Origin: Paenibacillus soyae
GTDB lineage: Bacteria; Bacillota; Bacilli; Paenibacillales; Paenibacillaceae
Assembly (NCBI RefSeq): GCF_024623455.1
Contig: NZ_JANIPJ010000016.1
Location: 124,001-188,000 of the forward strand
DNA: 64,000 nucleotides
Reading direction: 5' to 3'
The notes under the pieces are model-generated. The model ran no database searches. It was not told the origin of the DNA and saw only the letters and a list, made by a program, of their open reading frames with translations. This document shows, one piece after another, positions 23,572-33,092 of the stretch (within the stretch, counting starts at the first letter, position 1; each line of letters starts with the position of its first letter). Position numbers and translations under genes: made by a program.

Positions 23572-24813
23572 CTAATAGCTGGACGCTTTGCCTGCATGCC
23601 GTTCGCGATCGCGGCGCTCGGCGCCTGACAGCCATGCCGCAATCGAATCGCGGCCCGGGGACGCCGTTCTGCGCTCCGCTATGACATGCTCACCCGGCCC
23701 AACGACTGCAATACGGTCAGCCTGCGGGGCGCCAATGACGGCTCCATCCTCGATGATGGCGTTCTCGCCGATTATCGCTTTGTGAACGCGGACATGACGG
23801 CCAATCCTCGCGCCAGGCATAATGACGCTCTCGGAGACCAGACTTCCTCTGCCGACATACGAACCGGCGCCGATAATCGAGCGCTGCGCGCTGCCCTCCA
23901 TCCGGCAATCCTTATCGAAGATACAGTCAGGGCGGATGGCGCCGCTCCGGCAGGCTTGGCGGACGGCAGTCGGCATTACTCCCGAATACAACGGCCAACG
24001 GGGCTCGGATAGGCGGAGAGTGCCGTCGAGCAGATCCATGTGGCCCTCCCACAAGCTGTCAACAGTGCCAACGTCCCGCCAGTATCCTTCGTAAGGATAC
24101 GCGGTCAGGCGGGAGCCTTCCTTCAGCAGCTTCGTTATAATATCTTTGCCGAAATCGTGGCTGGAAGCCGGGTCGGCTGCATCCTGCGCCAACACTTCCT
24201 TAAGTTTGTCCGTGCGAAATATATAGATGCCCATGGAAGCCAGATTGCTTCTTGGGCGGGCCGGTTTCTCTTCGAATTCGACTATGCTGCGGTCATCGTT
24301 GGCATGCAGGATGCCGAAACGGCTTGCTTCATGCCAGGGTACCCGTTTCACCGCGATCGTAGCGGCTGCGCCGCTGCGAATATGCGCCTCCAGCATCGGA
24401 CGGTAGTCCATTTGATAAATGTGATCGCCGGACAATAGGAGCACATGCTGCGGATTATGCTGTTCGATGAAGGAGAGATTGCGAAATATCGCATCCGCTG
24501 TTCCTGCGTAGCAGCCATCCGGAGAATGCTCGGAAGCCGGCAGCATCTCGATTCCGCCAAGATGCTTGGATGGGATGGCGTGAAGCCATGCGCTTCCATC
24601 GCCGATATGGCGGTGAACCGTGTCGGCGCAATATTGGGTCAATACGCCAATCCTGCGAATTCCCGAGTTTAGACAGTTGCTAAGCGGAAAATCAATCATG
24701 CGATACCGTCCCCCGAACGTGACGACGGGTTTTGCATGCGAAGCGGTTAGCGGCGCGAGTCGTCTGCCCTCGCCGCCCGCAAGCAGCATGGCGATGCAAT
24801 CCATTTGAGTCAT
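23572..24813 (-). CDS. glgC: Glucose-1-phosphate adenylyltransferase (GlgC)
   Basis: Makes ADP-glucose from glucose-1-phosphate and ATP, the activated donor for glycogen synthesis. 413 residues. N-terminal nucleotidyltransferase: AMLLAGGEGRRLAPLT, KPVVTFGGRYRMIDFPLSNC, and the substrate region LLSGDHIYQMDY. IVEFEEKPARPR is typical of GlgC. The C-terminal half is a left-handed beta-helix with hexapeptide-like turns (SIIGAGSYVGRGSLVSESVI in part). GGAGG lies 8 bases before the ATG at 24813. It lies downstream of, and in line with, an amylolytic enzyme and the phosphorylase. No GlgD, GlgA or GlgB gene is in the window. Confidence 0.92.
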   Translation of the reverse strand: MTQMDCIAMLLAGGEGRRLAPLTASHAKPVVTFGGRYRMIDFPLSNCLNSGIRRIGVLTQYCADTVHRHIGDGSAWLHAIPSKHLGGIEMLPASEHSPDGCYAGTADAIFRNLSFIEQHNPQHVLLLSGDHIYQMDYRPMLEAHIRSGAAATIAVKRVPWHEASRFGILHANDDRSIVEFEEKPARPRSNLASMGIYIFRTDKLKEVLAQDAADPASSHDFGKDIITKLLKEGSRLTAYPYEGYWRDVGTVDSLWEGHMDLLDGTLRLSEPRWPLYSGVMPTAVRQACRSGAIRPDCIFDKDCRMEGSAQRSIIGAGSYVGRGSLVSESVIMPGARIGRHVRVHKAIIGENAIIEDGAVIGAPQADRIAVVGPGEHVIAERRTASPGRDSIAAWLSGAERRDRERHAGKASSY

Positions 24814-24929
24814 TGGCTTTTCCTCCAGATCTTCTTATTGGCAGGCAGCTCTCGCCGATTAGCCTTGTTAGCATGTAGTTACACGTTATTTCCCTCATTT
24901 GAAACATCATCCGCGTCGTTATTTTCGTA

Positions 24930-26678
24930 TTATTCGATCTGACGCCATGCGATTCGGAATCCGTTCGGCTCAAGCCCGATTGCCAGCCGGCCGTCCGGGT
25001 TGTCCATCCGCTCGCCGGTTAACGCGTCGCGCCATCCGCCGGCTATCATGGGATGCGACAGCTCCACATGCTCATCCGAACGGTTCATCCATACGGTAAA
25101 ATGCTCGTTGCCGTCCATCCGTTCGTAAATGAGGGAGCCGCCGTCCGTCTCAGCCGACAATATGCGGAACCGGCCGCCGCGCAGGACGGCATGCTCTTTC
25201 CTAAGAGAGATAAGCATCTTGTAGAAGGAGAAGAGGTCACGGTTCTGCGAGTCCTCGTCCCAGACCATACATTTGCGGCAGTCAGGGTCATCGCCGCCGT
25301 CCATGCCGAACTCATCGCCGTAATACACGCAAGGCAGGCCCATGGTCGTCATCTGATAGACGACGGCTTGCTTCAGCCGCCCGATGTCGCCATCGCAGCG
25401 GGTCATCGCGCGCGGAATGTCATGACTCGACAACAGGTTAAACAGCGTTTCATTCGTTTGTTGCGGATACCGCATCAGAAGCTTGCTCATCCGGTCCGAG
25501 AATTGGGCCGGCGAGATCGTCCGATCGGCGAAAAAGCTTAGCACCAGCTCCGTCCATGGATAGTTCATCACCGAATCGAACTGGTCGCCGAGCAGCCAGC
25601 GCAGCGAATCGCTCCATACCTCGCCTACGATAAACGCATCCTTGTTCGCCTTCTTGACCGCTCTTCGGAAATCGCGCCAGAAGCAGTGATCCACTTCATT
25701 GGCGACATCGAGCCGCCAGCCGTCGATTCCGGTCTCCTTCATCCAATGAACGGCGGTACCGATCAAATACCGCTTGACGTCCGGATTAGCCGTATTCAGC
25801 TTTGGCATATGGCCATAGAAGCCAAACGTATCGTAATTCGGCACGCCGTCCCGTACCTCGACAGGGAATTGACCCAGATGGAACCAGTCCTTGTATTCCG
25901 ACTGCTCGCCTTTCTCCAGGACATCCTGGAAAGGTTGGAACCGCTCGCTCGCATGATTGAATACGGCGTCCAGAATGACGCGTATGCCATGGTCATGGCA
26001 CATCTGGACCAGCTTCTTCAATATCTCCTTGTCCCCGAACTGCGGATCCACCTCGCGGTAATCAATGGTGTCGTATTTATGGTTCGAGGGGGAGCGGAAG
26101 ACCGGAGTAAGGTAAACGGCGTTGACGCCCAGCTCGTTCAAGTGGCCGATGCGGTTCATGATGCCTTGTAGATCTCCTCCGAAAAAAGAATCGCCTTCCG
26201 GCTTCTCTCCCCATGGCAACGTGCCATCAGGATCATTGGAGCGGTCCCCATTCTCGAAACGATCGGGAATGATCTGATAGAAAACGGCTTCCTTGGCCCA
26301 TTCCGGGGCGTCGAATAGATCGACGGCATGGATGTAATGCCCTTCGAAATACCCGGCTGCCGGGGCAGGCTGCTCGGAGGAGAAGCCGTCTTCGGTCAGC
26401 CAGACCGTCTCCTCGCCGCTGTGCAGGCGGAAGCCGTAGCTGAACCGCTTGAATTCCGGCCGGATGACGGCCTCCCAGTAATCATGCAGGCTATCCGTCG
26501 CGATATGGTCCATTTCGATTTCTTGGCAATGATGCTCCCAGTCGTATTTATCTCCCGCAACGGCAATTACTCGCTCGACATCGTCGCGTTTGGTTCTTAG
26601 TCGCAGGTGGAAGGTATCGGGATCGTAAGCATACGCCCATCTGTGGCTCGGGGAATGGTAGATGCTCTCTAATTGCAT
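24930..26678 (-). CDS. GH13 neopullulanase/cyclomaltodextrinase-type alpha-glycosidase
   Basis: Cytoplasmic enzyme of 582 residues that hydrolyses cyclodextrins, pullulan or maltodextrins; there is no signal peptide. It has an N-terminal beta-sandwich domain to about residue 120 (CBM34-like), then the (beta/alpha)8 barrel starting WAKEAVFYQIIPDRF. Catalytic residues: nucleophile Asp324 (GWRLDVANEVDH), acid/base Glu353 (IVGEVW), and Asp420 in LLSSHD. These patterns and length match GH13 subfamily 20. It lies between the GlgC and GlgP genes on the same strand, so it likely trims storage or imported alpha-glucan. Confidence 0.92.
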   Translation of the reverse strand: MQLESIYHSPSHRWAYAYDPDTFHLRLRTKRDDVERVIAVAGDKYDWEHHCQEIEMDHIATDSLHDYWEAVIRPEFKRFSYGFRLHSGEETVWLTEDGFSSEQPAPAAGYFEGHYIHAVDLFDAPEWAKEAVFYQIIPDRFENGDRSNDPDGTLPWGEKPEGDSFFGGDLQGIMNRIGHLNELGVNAVYLTPVFRSPSNHKYDTIDYREVDPQFGDKEILKKLVQMCHDHGIRVILDAVFNHASERFQPFQDVLEKGEQSEYKDWFHLGQFPVEVRDGVPNYDTFGFYGHMPKLNTANPDVKRYLIGTAVHWMKETGIDGWRLDVANEVDHCFWRDFRRAVKKANKDAFIVGEVWSDSLRWLLGDQFDSVMNYPWTELVLSFFADRTISPAQFSDRMSKLLMRYPQQTNETLFNLLSSHDIPRAMTRCDGDIGRLKQAVVYQMTTMGLPCVYYGDEFGMDGGDDPDCRKCMVWDEDSQNRDLFSFYKMLISLRKEHAVLRGGRFRILSAETDGGSLIYERMDGNEHFTVWMNRSDEHVELSHPMIAGGWRDALTGERMDNPDGRLAIGLEPNGFRIAWRQIE

Positions 26679-26733
26679 GGGGTCATCTCCTTTGTACTCA
26701 TCGTAATGGCTTTATTGATGGAGTACCCTAGTT

Positions 26734-26755
26734 TCCACTGTGATTAAACAGTGGA
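26734..26755. promoter_or_regulatory. Inverted repeat upstream of the neopullulanase gene (candidate operator)
   Basis: TCCACTGT and ACAGTGGA form an exact 8-base inverted repeat with a six-base spacer, 56-77 bases upstream of the minus-strand ATG at 26678. It has no U-run. An operator for a sugar-responsive repressor is plausible; no regulator gene is adjacent. Confidence 0.4.
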
Positions 26756-26766
26756 TATGGAGATCG

Positions 26767-26802
26767 CAAAAGAAACAGCCAGGTAAATTCCCGGCTGTCT
26801 CT
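26767..26802 (-). terminator. Rho-independent terminator after glgP
   Basis: Read on the minus strand, AGAGACAGCC and GGCTGTTTCT form a stem with one mismatch, followed by TTTT. It lies 24 bases beyond the glgP stop. Confidence 0.75.
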
Positions 26803-26825
26803 GACGTGTTATATAGAATAACGGA

Positions 26826-29018
26826 TTAAGACGGGCAAGGAACGCCTCCCCAAGCGGCAAGCTCCATCTCGAAATCGCTCGCAAAATCCGGGCTGACCGG
26901 CGTGACGCGCACGTTGACGTTAGCCTTCCAAATGTCGATCGGGACGCTCGGCGCAACGCCCTCATAGACGTACAGCCCCTTGGCCAGCTGCTGTACGGGA
27001 TCCAGCTTCGCCTTCCAGATGCCGCGACGGCCGTCGGAGCCGACGGCCTCCACGCGAACGTCCTTGTGCCAGATCACGCCGAGCTCGATTTCCGCGCGGA
27101 AGGCGACCTTGTTCAGGCCGATCCTGCTGCTATGGTCATCCAGAATATCCACCTTCCTGACATGGACGGCAGACCAATGGCCGCGGATGAATTGCTTGTA
27201 GGCGGCCACTCTAGAAGCGACCTCGAACTGATCCGCGACGAACCGTCTTCCCCTTGCGGTTGCCGGTACGTAAATGTTGTTCCAGTAATCGCTTACCATT
27301 CTGTGGGTATTATAGACGGGCGCAAGCGAGCAGATCGATTCCTTCATCCTATTGGTCCATTCCATCGGGAACGAGCGCTCGCCCCGCTTGTAGAACAACG
27401 GAACAATTTCTTCTTCGAGCAGGCGGTAGAGGGTGTCGCTGTCCTGCTGCTCTTGCAGGTCGGCGGAGGTGTCCGTCGCGCCTTCGATGGCCCAGCCGTT
27501 CCGCCCGTTGTAGCCTTCCACCCACCATCCGTCCAGCACGCTGCAGTTGAGCACGCCGTTCATGGCCGCCTTTTGCCCGCTTGTGCCGCTGGCTTCCATG
27601 GGCTTAACCGGCGTGTTCAGCCAGACGTCAACGCCTTGAACGAGCTTTTTCGCCTTATCCATCGCATAGTTCTCCACGATGTGCACGCGGTCTTTGAACC
27701 GCTCCTCCCGGGATAGCTCCACGATTTTTTGAATGAGCTCCTTGCCTGGTCCATCCGCAGGATGCGCCTTGCCGGCGAACACAAGGCAGACCGGGCGCTG
27801 CGGATCGCCAACAATGCGCGCGAGCCGCTCCAGGTCGCGGAAGATGAGCAGCGCCCGCTTATAAGTCGCGAACCGCCTCGCGAAACCGATGATCAAAGGC
27901 CCGTCGCCGGACATATCAATCGGCAGGTCCAGCTCGCGAACCATCTCGGATTTCGCCCTCTGATGCTCCTCCCACAGCTCGGCGGCCGGGATATCCCGAA
28001 CCGAAGACCATACGTCCCGCTCTTGCGTGCGGACGGCCCAGCCGGACGGGAGATGCCGGTCGAACAGCCTCTTCATCCCGTCAGCCAGCCACGTCCCGAT
28101 ATGAACGCCGTTCGTGACCGAATCTACGGGAATGTCTTGCCTCGGTATATACGGCATCCAGCGGTGGAAGAGGTCCTGCGTGACCTCGCCGTGCAGCTTG
28201 CTCACCCCGTTCACCTTCGAAGACGTGCTGACCGCAAGCCGCGTCATGTTGAACGCGCCGTCCACCCGGCCAAGCGACAGAATCCGTTCCCTGTCCGTCC
28301 CGAGCTGCCAGTAATAGTGGGAGAAATAACGGTCTATGAGGTCGATGGGGAAGACGTCGTGCCCGGCCGGAACCGGAGTGTGCGTGGTAAAAACGGTACT
28401 CGCCTTGACGGCTTCGAGCGCCGTCTCGAACGGCACGCCTTCCGCGGAAAGCGTGCGGATGCGCTCAAGCGCCAGGAACGCGGAGTGGCCTTCATTCATA
28501 TGCCAGACGTCCGGCTGAATGCCCAGCGCGGCAAGCAGTCTGGCGCCGCCGATTCCGAGGAGAATCTCCTGGCTGATCCGTACATTCGGATCGCTCGGAT
28601 AGAGCGTGTCGGTCAACCGGCGATCCTCGCCGCTGTTCGAATCCACGTCGGTATTGAGCAGGTAGAGCGTAACCGAGCCCACCTGCACGGACCATGCTTT
28701 CGCATATACTTGCCTGCCGTCTATCGTCACTTCGATGACGAGCGGCTTCTCTTCGGCATCCCTCACAAGCTGAACAGGGTAGATGCTCGCATCCGGGTCG
28801 ATAGGGGGATAAAGCTGCTGCTGCGCGCCGTCTTCGTCGATTCTTTGTTGGAAATACCCTTTACTATAAAATAGGCCTACGCCCGTAAGCGGAATATTCA
28901 GATCTGCGGCCGCCTTAATATGATCGCCTGCCAATACGCCAAGGCCGCCCGAATAAATTGGCAAGGATTCGTCAAGCCCGAATTCTGCCGAGAAATAAGC
29001 TACACCGCCTTTTGGCAT
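26826..29018 (-). CDS. glgP: Alpha-glucan (glycogen) phosphorylase, short form
   Basis: Releases glucose-1-phosphate from alpha-1,4-glucan; GT35 family, PLP-dependent, 730 residues. It starts almost at the YFSAEFGLDESLPIYSGGLG motif, followed by GVLAGDHIKAAADL. The PLP-binding lysine is Lys483 in EASGTSGQKAAMNG, followed by SVLDGWWVEGYNG. Members of this bacterial/archaeal branch often carry an extra N-terminal domain of about 100 residues (DUF3417) before this motif. Here GAGGTGG and ATG at 29018 sit directly in front of it and the upstream DNA does not encode that domain. It is part of the glgP-amylase-glgC cluster. Confidence 0.9.
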   Translation of the reverse strand: MPKGGVAYFSAEFGLDESLPIYSGGLGVLAGDHIKAAADLNIPLTGVGLFYSKGYFQQRIDEDGAQQQLYPPIDPDASIYPVQLVRDAEEKPLVIEVTIDGRQVYAKAWSVQVGSVTLYLLNTDVDSNSGEDRRLTDTLYPSDPNVRISQEILLGIGGARLLAALGIQPDVWHMNEGHSAFLALERIRTLSAEGVPFETALEAVKASTVFTTHTPVPAGHDVFPIDLIDRYFSHYYWQLGTDRERILSLGRVDGAFNMTRLAVSTSSKVNGVSKLHGEVTQDLFHRWMPYIPRQDIPVDSVTNGVHIGTWLADGMKRLFDRHLPSGWAVRTQERDVWSSVRDIPAAELWEEHQRAKSEMVRELDLPIDMSGDGPLIIGFARRFATYKRALLIFRDLERLARIVGDPQRPVCLVFAGKAHPADGPGKELIQKIVELSREERFKDRVHIVENYAMDKAKKLVQGVDVWLNTPVKPMEASGTSGQKAAMNGVLNCSVLDGWWVEGYNGRNGWAIEGATDTSADLQEQQDSDTLYRLLEEEIVPLFYKRGERSFPMEWTNRMKESICSLAPVYNTHRMVSDYWNNIYVPATARGRRFVADQFEVASRVAAYKQFIRGHWSAVHVRKVDILDDHSSRIGLNKVAFRAEIELGVIWHKDVRVEAVGSDGRRGIWKAKLDPVQQLAKGLYVYEGVAPSVPIDIWKANVNVRVTPVSPDFASDFEMELAAWGGVPCPS

Positions 29019-29161
29019 GATCCCACCTCATTTTCGCGAATTATTGCGCTTCTGCCATGTAAGCGACTGACTTGATGCCTATATACTATATGCCGGGCAG
29101 CAGAGCGCGTGCCTATCGCAAGCGGGGGTCAGGGAGAACGAGACACCTGCGGAAATAACCA

Positions 29162-29200
29162 TAACGAAAGGCCGCTTCGGACGGAAGCGGCCTTTCGTTA
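29162..29200. terminator. Perfect 17-base-pair hairpin, terminator-like
   Basis: TAACGAAAGGCCGCTTC pairs exactly with GAAGCGGCCTTTCGTTA around a five-base loop. It starts four bases past the stop of the minus-strand DUF3231 gene. On that strand it is followed by TGGTTATTT, a modest U-rich tail. Confidence 0.75.
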
Positions 29201-29203
29201 CGG

Positions 29204-30187
29204 TTACACATTCATTCTTGGCGGCTCTTCCAGCCAGCCTTTGGTCATCATCAGCTCCGCGCCTTGCATGGTGTATTCGAATATGTCTTTAGCGAATACT
29301 GCTGATTTCGCCGCTATGTCATGGCGCAAATTGAACGCGCCGCTGAAGCCTACGCCGCCGAGACTAAAGCCGCCTAGAAGATAGGTACAGAACATCATCA
29401 GCCTTTCGGAAAAAGGGGCTTCCGTTGAGGGTGCTACTGTACCGCCCGGGGAGGCAGGCGGCCGAATGTCGCTCTGGACAAGGACTTGCTCCGTTTCTAA
29501 CATGATTTCTTTTGTAAGCTCAAGCCCTTTGGAAAAATATTGTTTCACCTCTTCATCCTTCGAGCATTGCGCAAAGCCTTTCATTAATTTCATGCCTGTA
29601 CTGTTGGTTTCCAAGTTAAGATACATAATCCCGTATTCCACCGTATTAATGGCTCTCTTGTGCCCGAACAGATTCGTGCCCTTCATGTAATCCTTGCTCG
29701 TTATGTAATCGACGGAAGTAGGCATCGTTGTGTAATTAGGCTGCGTGAGGTAGTCTTTGGCAAGAAGGTATTGCGTGAAATGCTCATAATAGGTTTGCGT
29801 CAGCTCGGTTAGCTGCTTGTAGAGCTTAACAATATCTTCGCGATAGGATATCGTCATATGCAGCACGTACATGCCCATGCTGATTTCCTTCAGCACGCGG
29901 CAGAATAGTATATCAAAGCCGTTGTCCCACAGCTTGGGCACATTCAAATGTACATCTTCCTCCGTAAATCCGATCGGAGTCGCCGCGCCTTCATTCTTAA
30001 ACATCGTTTTAATGGTAATCACTTTTTCATGAAGCTTCTCCTGCAGCTCCGACATCAGCTCTTTTGCTTTGGAATCGTCAGCTTTCTCGATAAAATAATC
30101 CAATATCCGAAGAATCATCGTTTTTTTGTGGTATGTCGTCCATAAGGCGCCGAGCTCCGCCGCGCTCATTTTCATTTGATTAGACAT
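29204..30187 (-). CDS. DUF3231 family protein
   Basis: Protein of 327 residues of the DUF3231 type found in spore-forming Bacillales. It appears as two similar helical halves: an N-terminal half beginning MSAAELGALWTTYHKKTM and a second half with MYLNLETNSTGMKLMKGFAQC, each with long alpha-helices, as in the known internal duplication. There is no signal peptide. GGGAGGA lies upstream of ATG 30187; an in-frame ATG 14 codons earlier lacks a site. The function is not established; a link to sporulation or stress is family-level speculation. Confidence 0.82.
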   Translation of the reverse strand: MSNQMKMSAAELGALWTTYHKKTMILRILDYFIEKADDSKAKELMSELQEKLHEKVITIKTMFKNEGAATPIGFTEEDVHLNVPKLWDNGFDILFCRVLKEISMGMYVLHMTISYREDIVKLYKQLTELTQTYYEHFTQYLLAKDYLTQPNYTTMPTSVDYITSKDYMKGTNLFGHKRAINTVEYGIMYLNLETNSTGMKLMKGFAQCSKDEEVKQYFSKGLELTKEIMLETEQVLVQSDIRPPASPGGTVAPSTEAPFSERLMMFCTYLLGGFSLGGVGFSGAFNLRHDIAAKSAVFAKDIFEYTMQGAELMMTKGWLEEPPRMNV

Positions 30188-30253
30188 AAATATTGTCCTC
30201 CCGTTAATTGTTAAGGATAATTTGCACATTTATCCCAAAAATTAATCCGGAGA

Positions 30254-30895
30254 TTATATTTCGTTCTTCGCCTTCTCCACCATGCGGATGGCTTCGGTCC
30301 GGTCGGCGGCATGGAGCTTGTTCAGGATTAACGTCACGTAATTGGAGACGGTCTTCGCCGTGAGGTCCATCGCGGCGCCGATCTGGGCGTTCGAATACCC
30401 TTCGGCCATGTAATGCAGAACCTCTTTCTCCCGGGCGGTTAATTGGGAGAACTGGTCCAGACGGGATACGGGGCGGGTCGCGATGTCGATCATTCGCGCG
30501 GCGACTTCCGCGCTGAAGATCGCTTCCCCCGCGGTTACCGCGCGGATGGCCCGAATGATCTCGTCTTTATCGGCGTCCTTGAGGAAGTAGCCTCTAGCGC
30601 CCGTCTTCAGGGCGGACAGGACCGATGTATCGTCCTGATGCATCGTCAAGAACAGGATTTGCACGTCGGGATAATGCTTCTTGATATGCCGGGCGGCATC
30701 CACGCCGTTCATGCCGGGCATCCGGATATCCATTAAGATCACGTCGGGCGATTCCCGCTCGCAGAGCGCAATCGCCTCTTCGCCGTTCGTCGCTTCCCCC
30801 GCAACCTCCATATCGTCCACCGTCTCCAGGATCGTTCTTAGCCCCTTGCGATACATCGGGTGATCATCGGCGATGAGGATTTTCCATATTTTCAA
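30254..30895 (-). CDS. NarL/LuxR-type response regulator
   Basis: Two-component regulator of 213 residues. The receiver domain has the acidic pair Asp10-Asp11, phospho-acceptor Asp56 (ILMDIRMPG), threonine in LFLTMHQ and lysine in YFLKDAD. The C-terminal LuxR helix-turn-helix reads LTAREKEVLHYMAEGYSNAQIG. The start overlaps the stop of the sensor kinase gene (ATGA), so the two are made together and form a pair. Confidence 0.95.
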   Translation of the reverse strand: MKIWKILIADDHPMYRKGLRTILETVDDMEVAGEATNGEEAIALCERESPDVILMDIRMPGMNGVDAARHIKKHYPDVQILFLTMHQDDTSVLSALKTGARGYFLKDADKDEIIRAIRAVTAGEAIFSAEVAARMIDIATRPVSRLDQFSQLTAREKEVLHYMAEGYSNAQIGAAMDLTAKTVSNYVTLILNKLHAADRTEAIRMVEKAKNEI

Positions 30896-33084
30896 TCAAC
30901 GACACTCCAATCGGTATGTATTTGCACAGGAATCCATGTCGATACCCGGGTTCCGCCTTCTTCGGCATTGCCGATCCGGCTCCTTCCGCCGAGCTCCTCG
31001 GCTCTCTCCCGGATGGAGGTTAATCCCACTCCGCCCGCCTGGGCTCTCGATGCGGGTCTATTCGCGAGGGGGATGCCTACACCGTCATCCATAACTTCCA
31101 CATACAGCTCTTCGGTCTGAGGCCCTGCCTGCAAGGCAAGCGTAACCTGGCATGTATTCGCTTTGGAATGCTTAACGACATTGGCCAGCGCCTCGGATAC
31201 GATGCGGTATACGGCAACCTCAACCGCGGCGGGCAAGGGGGGGAGCGTATCGGGAGACGATACTTCGAATCGGATCCGTTCGCCGTATCCATTCGCGTTC
31301 TGAATATACATCAGACGTTCCGCCTGCTGACGGATCGCTCCCAAGAGTCCGTACTGATCCAGAGCCGGCGGACGCAGATTATGAACGAAATCGCGTATGT
31401 CGCTGACCATGACCCGAATGTCGGATTCAAGCTCCCCGGCAATGGCTTCGGCCCTGGCAGGATCCTTGCGGATCAGCTTATTCGCCGCCGAAGCGAATAG
31501 CGCGAGGGAAGCGAGCCGGGGGGCCAAGTCGTCATGCAGATTGTTGCGAATCGTCCGTCTCTCCTCTTCGCGCGCGTAGATGAGCCTCTCTCTGGAGCTA
31601 TGGAGCTCCTGCATGAGGCGGTTAATATCGAGGGATTGCTTCAGTCCATGCACGATTCGGGACGCCTCCCTGCCGAGCAGCTGAAGAAGCTTATGATCCG
31701 CGGCGCTCAGCGGCTCATCCGGCGTTCGCGGCGTGACGATCAGGCTGCCGAGCTCCTCGCCGCCCATGACCAGCGGGAATCGGATGGCCCCTTCTTCAGA
31801 GGGGGATCCGGCCGCGGCCGCTTCCCGTTCCATTCCGTTCACGAGAATCGTAATGGAAGCGTGCGGCAGCCGAAGCATCTCTTTAATGGTTGTGACGACC
31901 GTGCCGAGGACCTGCTCCGGCGCATGGGGCTCCTTCAACCGGTCGCCGAGTCCGACCAGGAAGGAGACGGGATTCTCTCTTTTGCCATACAGAATCCGGT
32001 TAACCAGCTTATCCAGGCTTTCCTTCAGAGGGCTGAACAAGACGGCGACAAGCCCCGTCGCGATGAGCGGATACATACCGCTTTTGGTTTGGAACACAAG
32101 AGTCAGATACCAGACCGTGGCCATATAGATGCCGAACACCAGAATAAGGAGGAGCGCGTAGACAACGCTTTTGCGAACGATGGGGGGGACGCCCCATAAC
32201 CGATATTTTAACAAGGCCGCGCCAAGGGAGAACGGAATGGGCAGTATCGTCAGACGGACCAGAAGATCCAGCCAAAACACGCTGTTCCCGTAAAGATGCG
32301 GCCAAATTAACAGCAGCAGGTTGACGCAGATCAGGGCGACGAAGGCCCCGATAAATCCGAATGCGACCTTGCGGATCGCCTGTTTTGCTTCAATGGAGTC
32401 ATTCTCGCGATATTGCGTGAATTGGCTGTACGCCAACGTGCCGAAAAATAGGATAACCCAGCTTAACGACAGCCACAACGGCCAATGTTTCGTGTGAATC
32501 CCGGAGAAGGGCAAGTAATCGGGCACATATCGGACAACGAAGGCGGCGACGGCTACTGCTCCCAGCCATTTGCGGGTCATGCGGCCGCTCGGAAACAATA
32601 ATGCAAATAACATAAAGCCCGGCATTCCGATGCTCTGCGCGAGAGGAGTTAGGAGCTCCGAGCCGCCCCACTGTCTGAAGGCAAGATCCCCGAACGCGAA
32701 CGCGATCAGGGCAAGCGCCGTTATGGAGCCGACGACGTCCTTCGGCTTCAACAAGAGAATCAGGACAGCGACAAGGGCATAACAAGCAAAGAAAAGCAAA
32801 TCCATTCCGATATGGAGCGCGGCTAAGCCCGAGGCGGTAAATCCCAGCGACTTGCCCCAATCGGCTGGCAGAGGGCTTATCGTCGTATCCGAGCATTCTC
32901 TTGACGAGCTGAAGCAGGAGCTCTGAAGATAGTCGAAATACGAAGGCAGCGAGGCCAAATAGCTTAAGAGGAGGAACAGGCAGCTCGCGACGATTCCGAT
33001 ATGCAACGCAAAGAGCCACCGGGATTGCCGGTGGCCGTGCTTCCTTATATGCGATTGGAGTACAGGCTTCTGTAAAGCCGTCAT
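30892..33084 (-). CDS. Multi-span sensor histidine kinase (ComP-like layout)
   Basis: Membrane sensor of 730 residues. The N-terminal 350 or so residues hold about ten hydrophobic helices, with SSYFDYL and similar loops outside; a GAF-like region follows (about 390-480). Then comes the HisKA_3 box RRTIRNNLHDDLAPRL with phospho-acceptor His517, and an HATPase domain with N-box residues (ALANVVKHSKA) and G-box VMDDGVGIP. The membrane part ends with KYRLWGVPPIVRKSVVYA, like the YRLxDIDxxINR segment of ComP-type kinases. The frame stays open upstream of the chosen start, but that part overlaps the next gene; ATG 33084 has GAGGTG upstream. Signal unknown. Confidence 0.9.
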   Translation of the reverse strand: MTALQKPVLQSHIRKHGHRQSRWLFALHIGIVASCLFLLLSYLASLPSYFDYLQSSCFSSSRECSDTTISPLPADWGKSLGFTASGLAALHIGMDLLFFACYALVAVLILLLKPKDVVGSITALALIAFAFGDLAFRQWGGSELLTPLAQSIGMPGFMLFALLFPSGRMTRKWLGAVAVAAFVVRYVPDYLPFSGIHTKHWPLWLSLSWVILFFGTLAYSQFTQYRENDSIEAKQAIRKVAFGFIGAFVALICVNLLLLIWPHLYGNSVFWLDLLVRLTILPIPFSLGAALLKYRLWGVPPIVRKSVVYALLLILVFGIYMATVWYLTLVFQTKSGMYPLIATGLVAVLFSPLKESLDKLVNRILYGKRENPVSFLVGLGDRLKEPHAPEQVLGTVVTTIKEMLRLPHASITILVNGMEREAAAAGSPSEEGAIRFPLVMGGEELGSLIVTPRTPDEPLSAADHKLLQLLGREASRIVHGLKQSLDINRLMQELHSSRERLIYAREEERRTIRNNLHDDLAPRLASLALFASAANKLIRKDPARAEAIAGELESDIRVMVSDIRDFVHNLRPPALDQYGLLGAIRQQAERLMYIQNANGYGERIRFEVSSPDTLPPLPAAVEVAVYRIVSEALANVVKHSKANTCQVTLALQAGPQTEELYVEVMDDGVGIPLANRPASRAQAGGVGLTSIRERAEELGGRSRIGNAEEGGTRVSTWIPVQIHTDWSVVD

Positions 33085-33092
33085 GAATGCTT

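Noticed and set aside
27729..28874. 381-codon open frame opposite the glycogen phosphorylase gene
   Set aside because: It lies wholly inside glgP on the other strand, has no recognised domain or ribosome site, and its Arg/His/Pro-rich composition is that of a shadow frame in GC-rich coding DNA.
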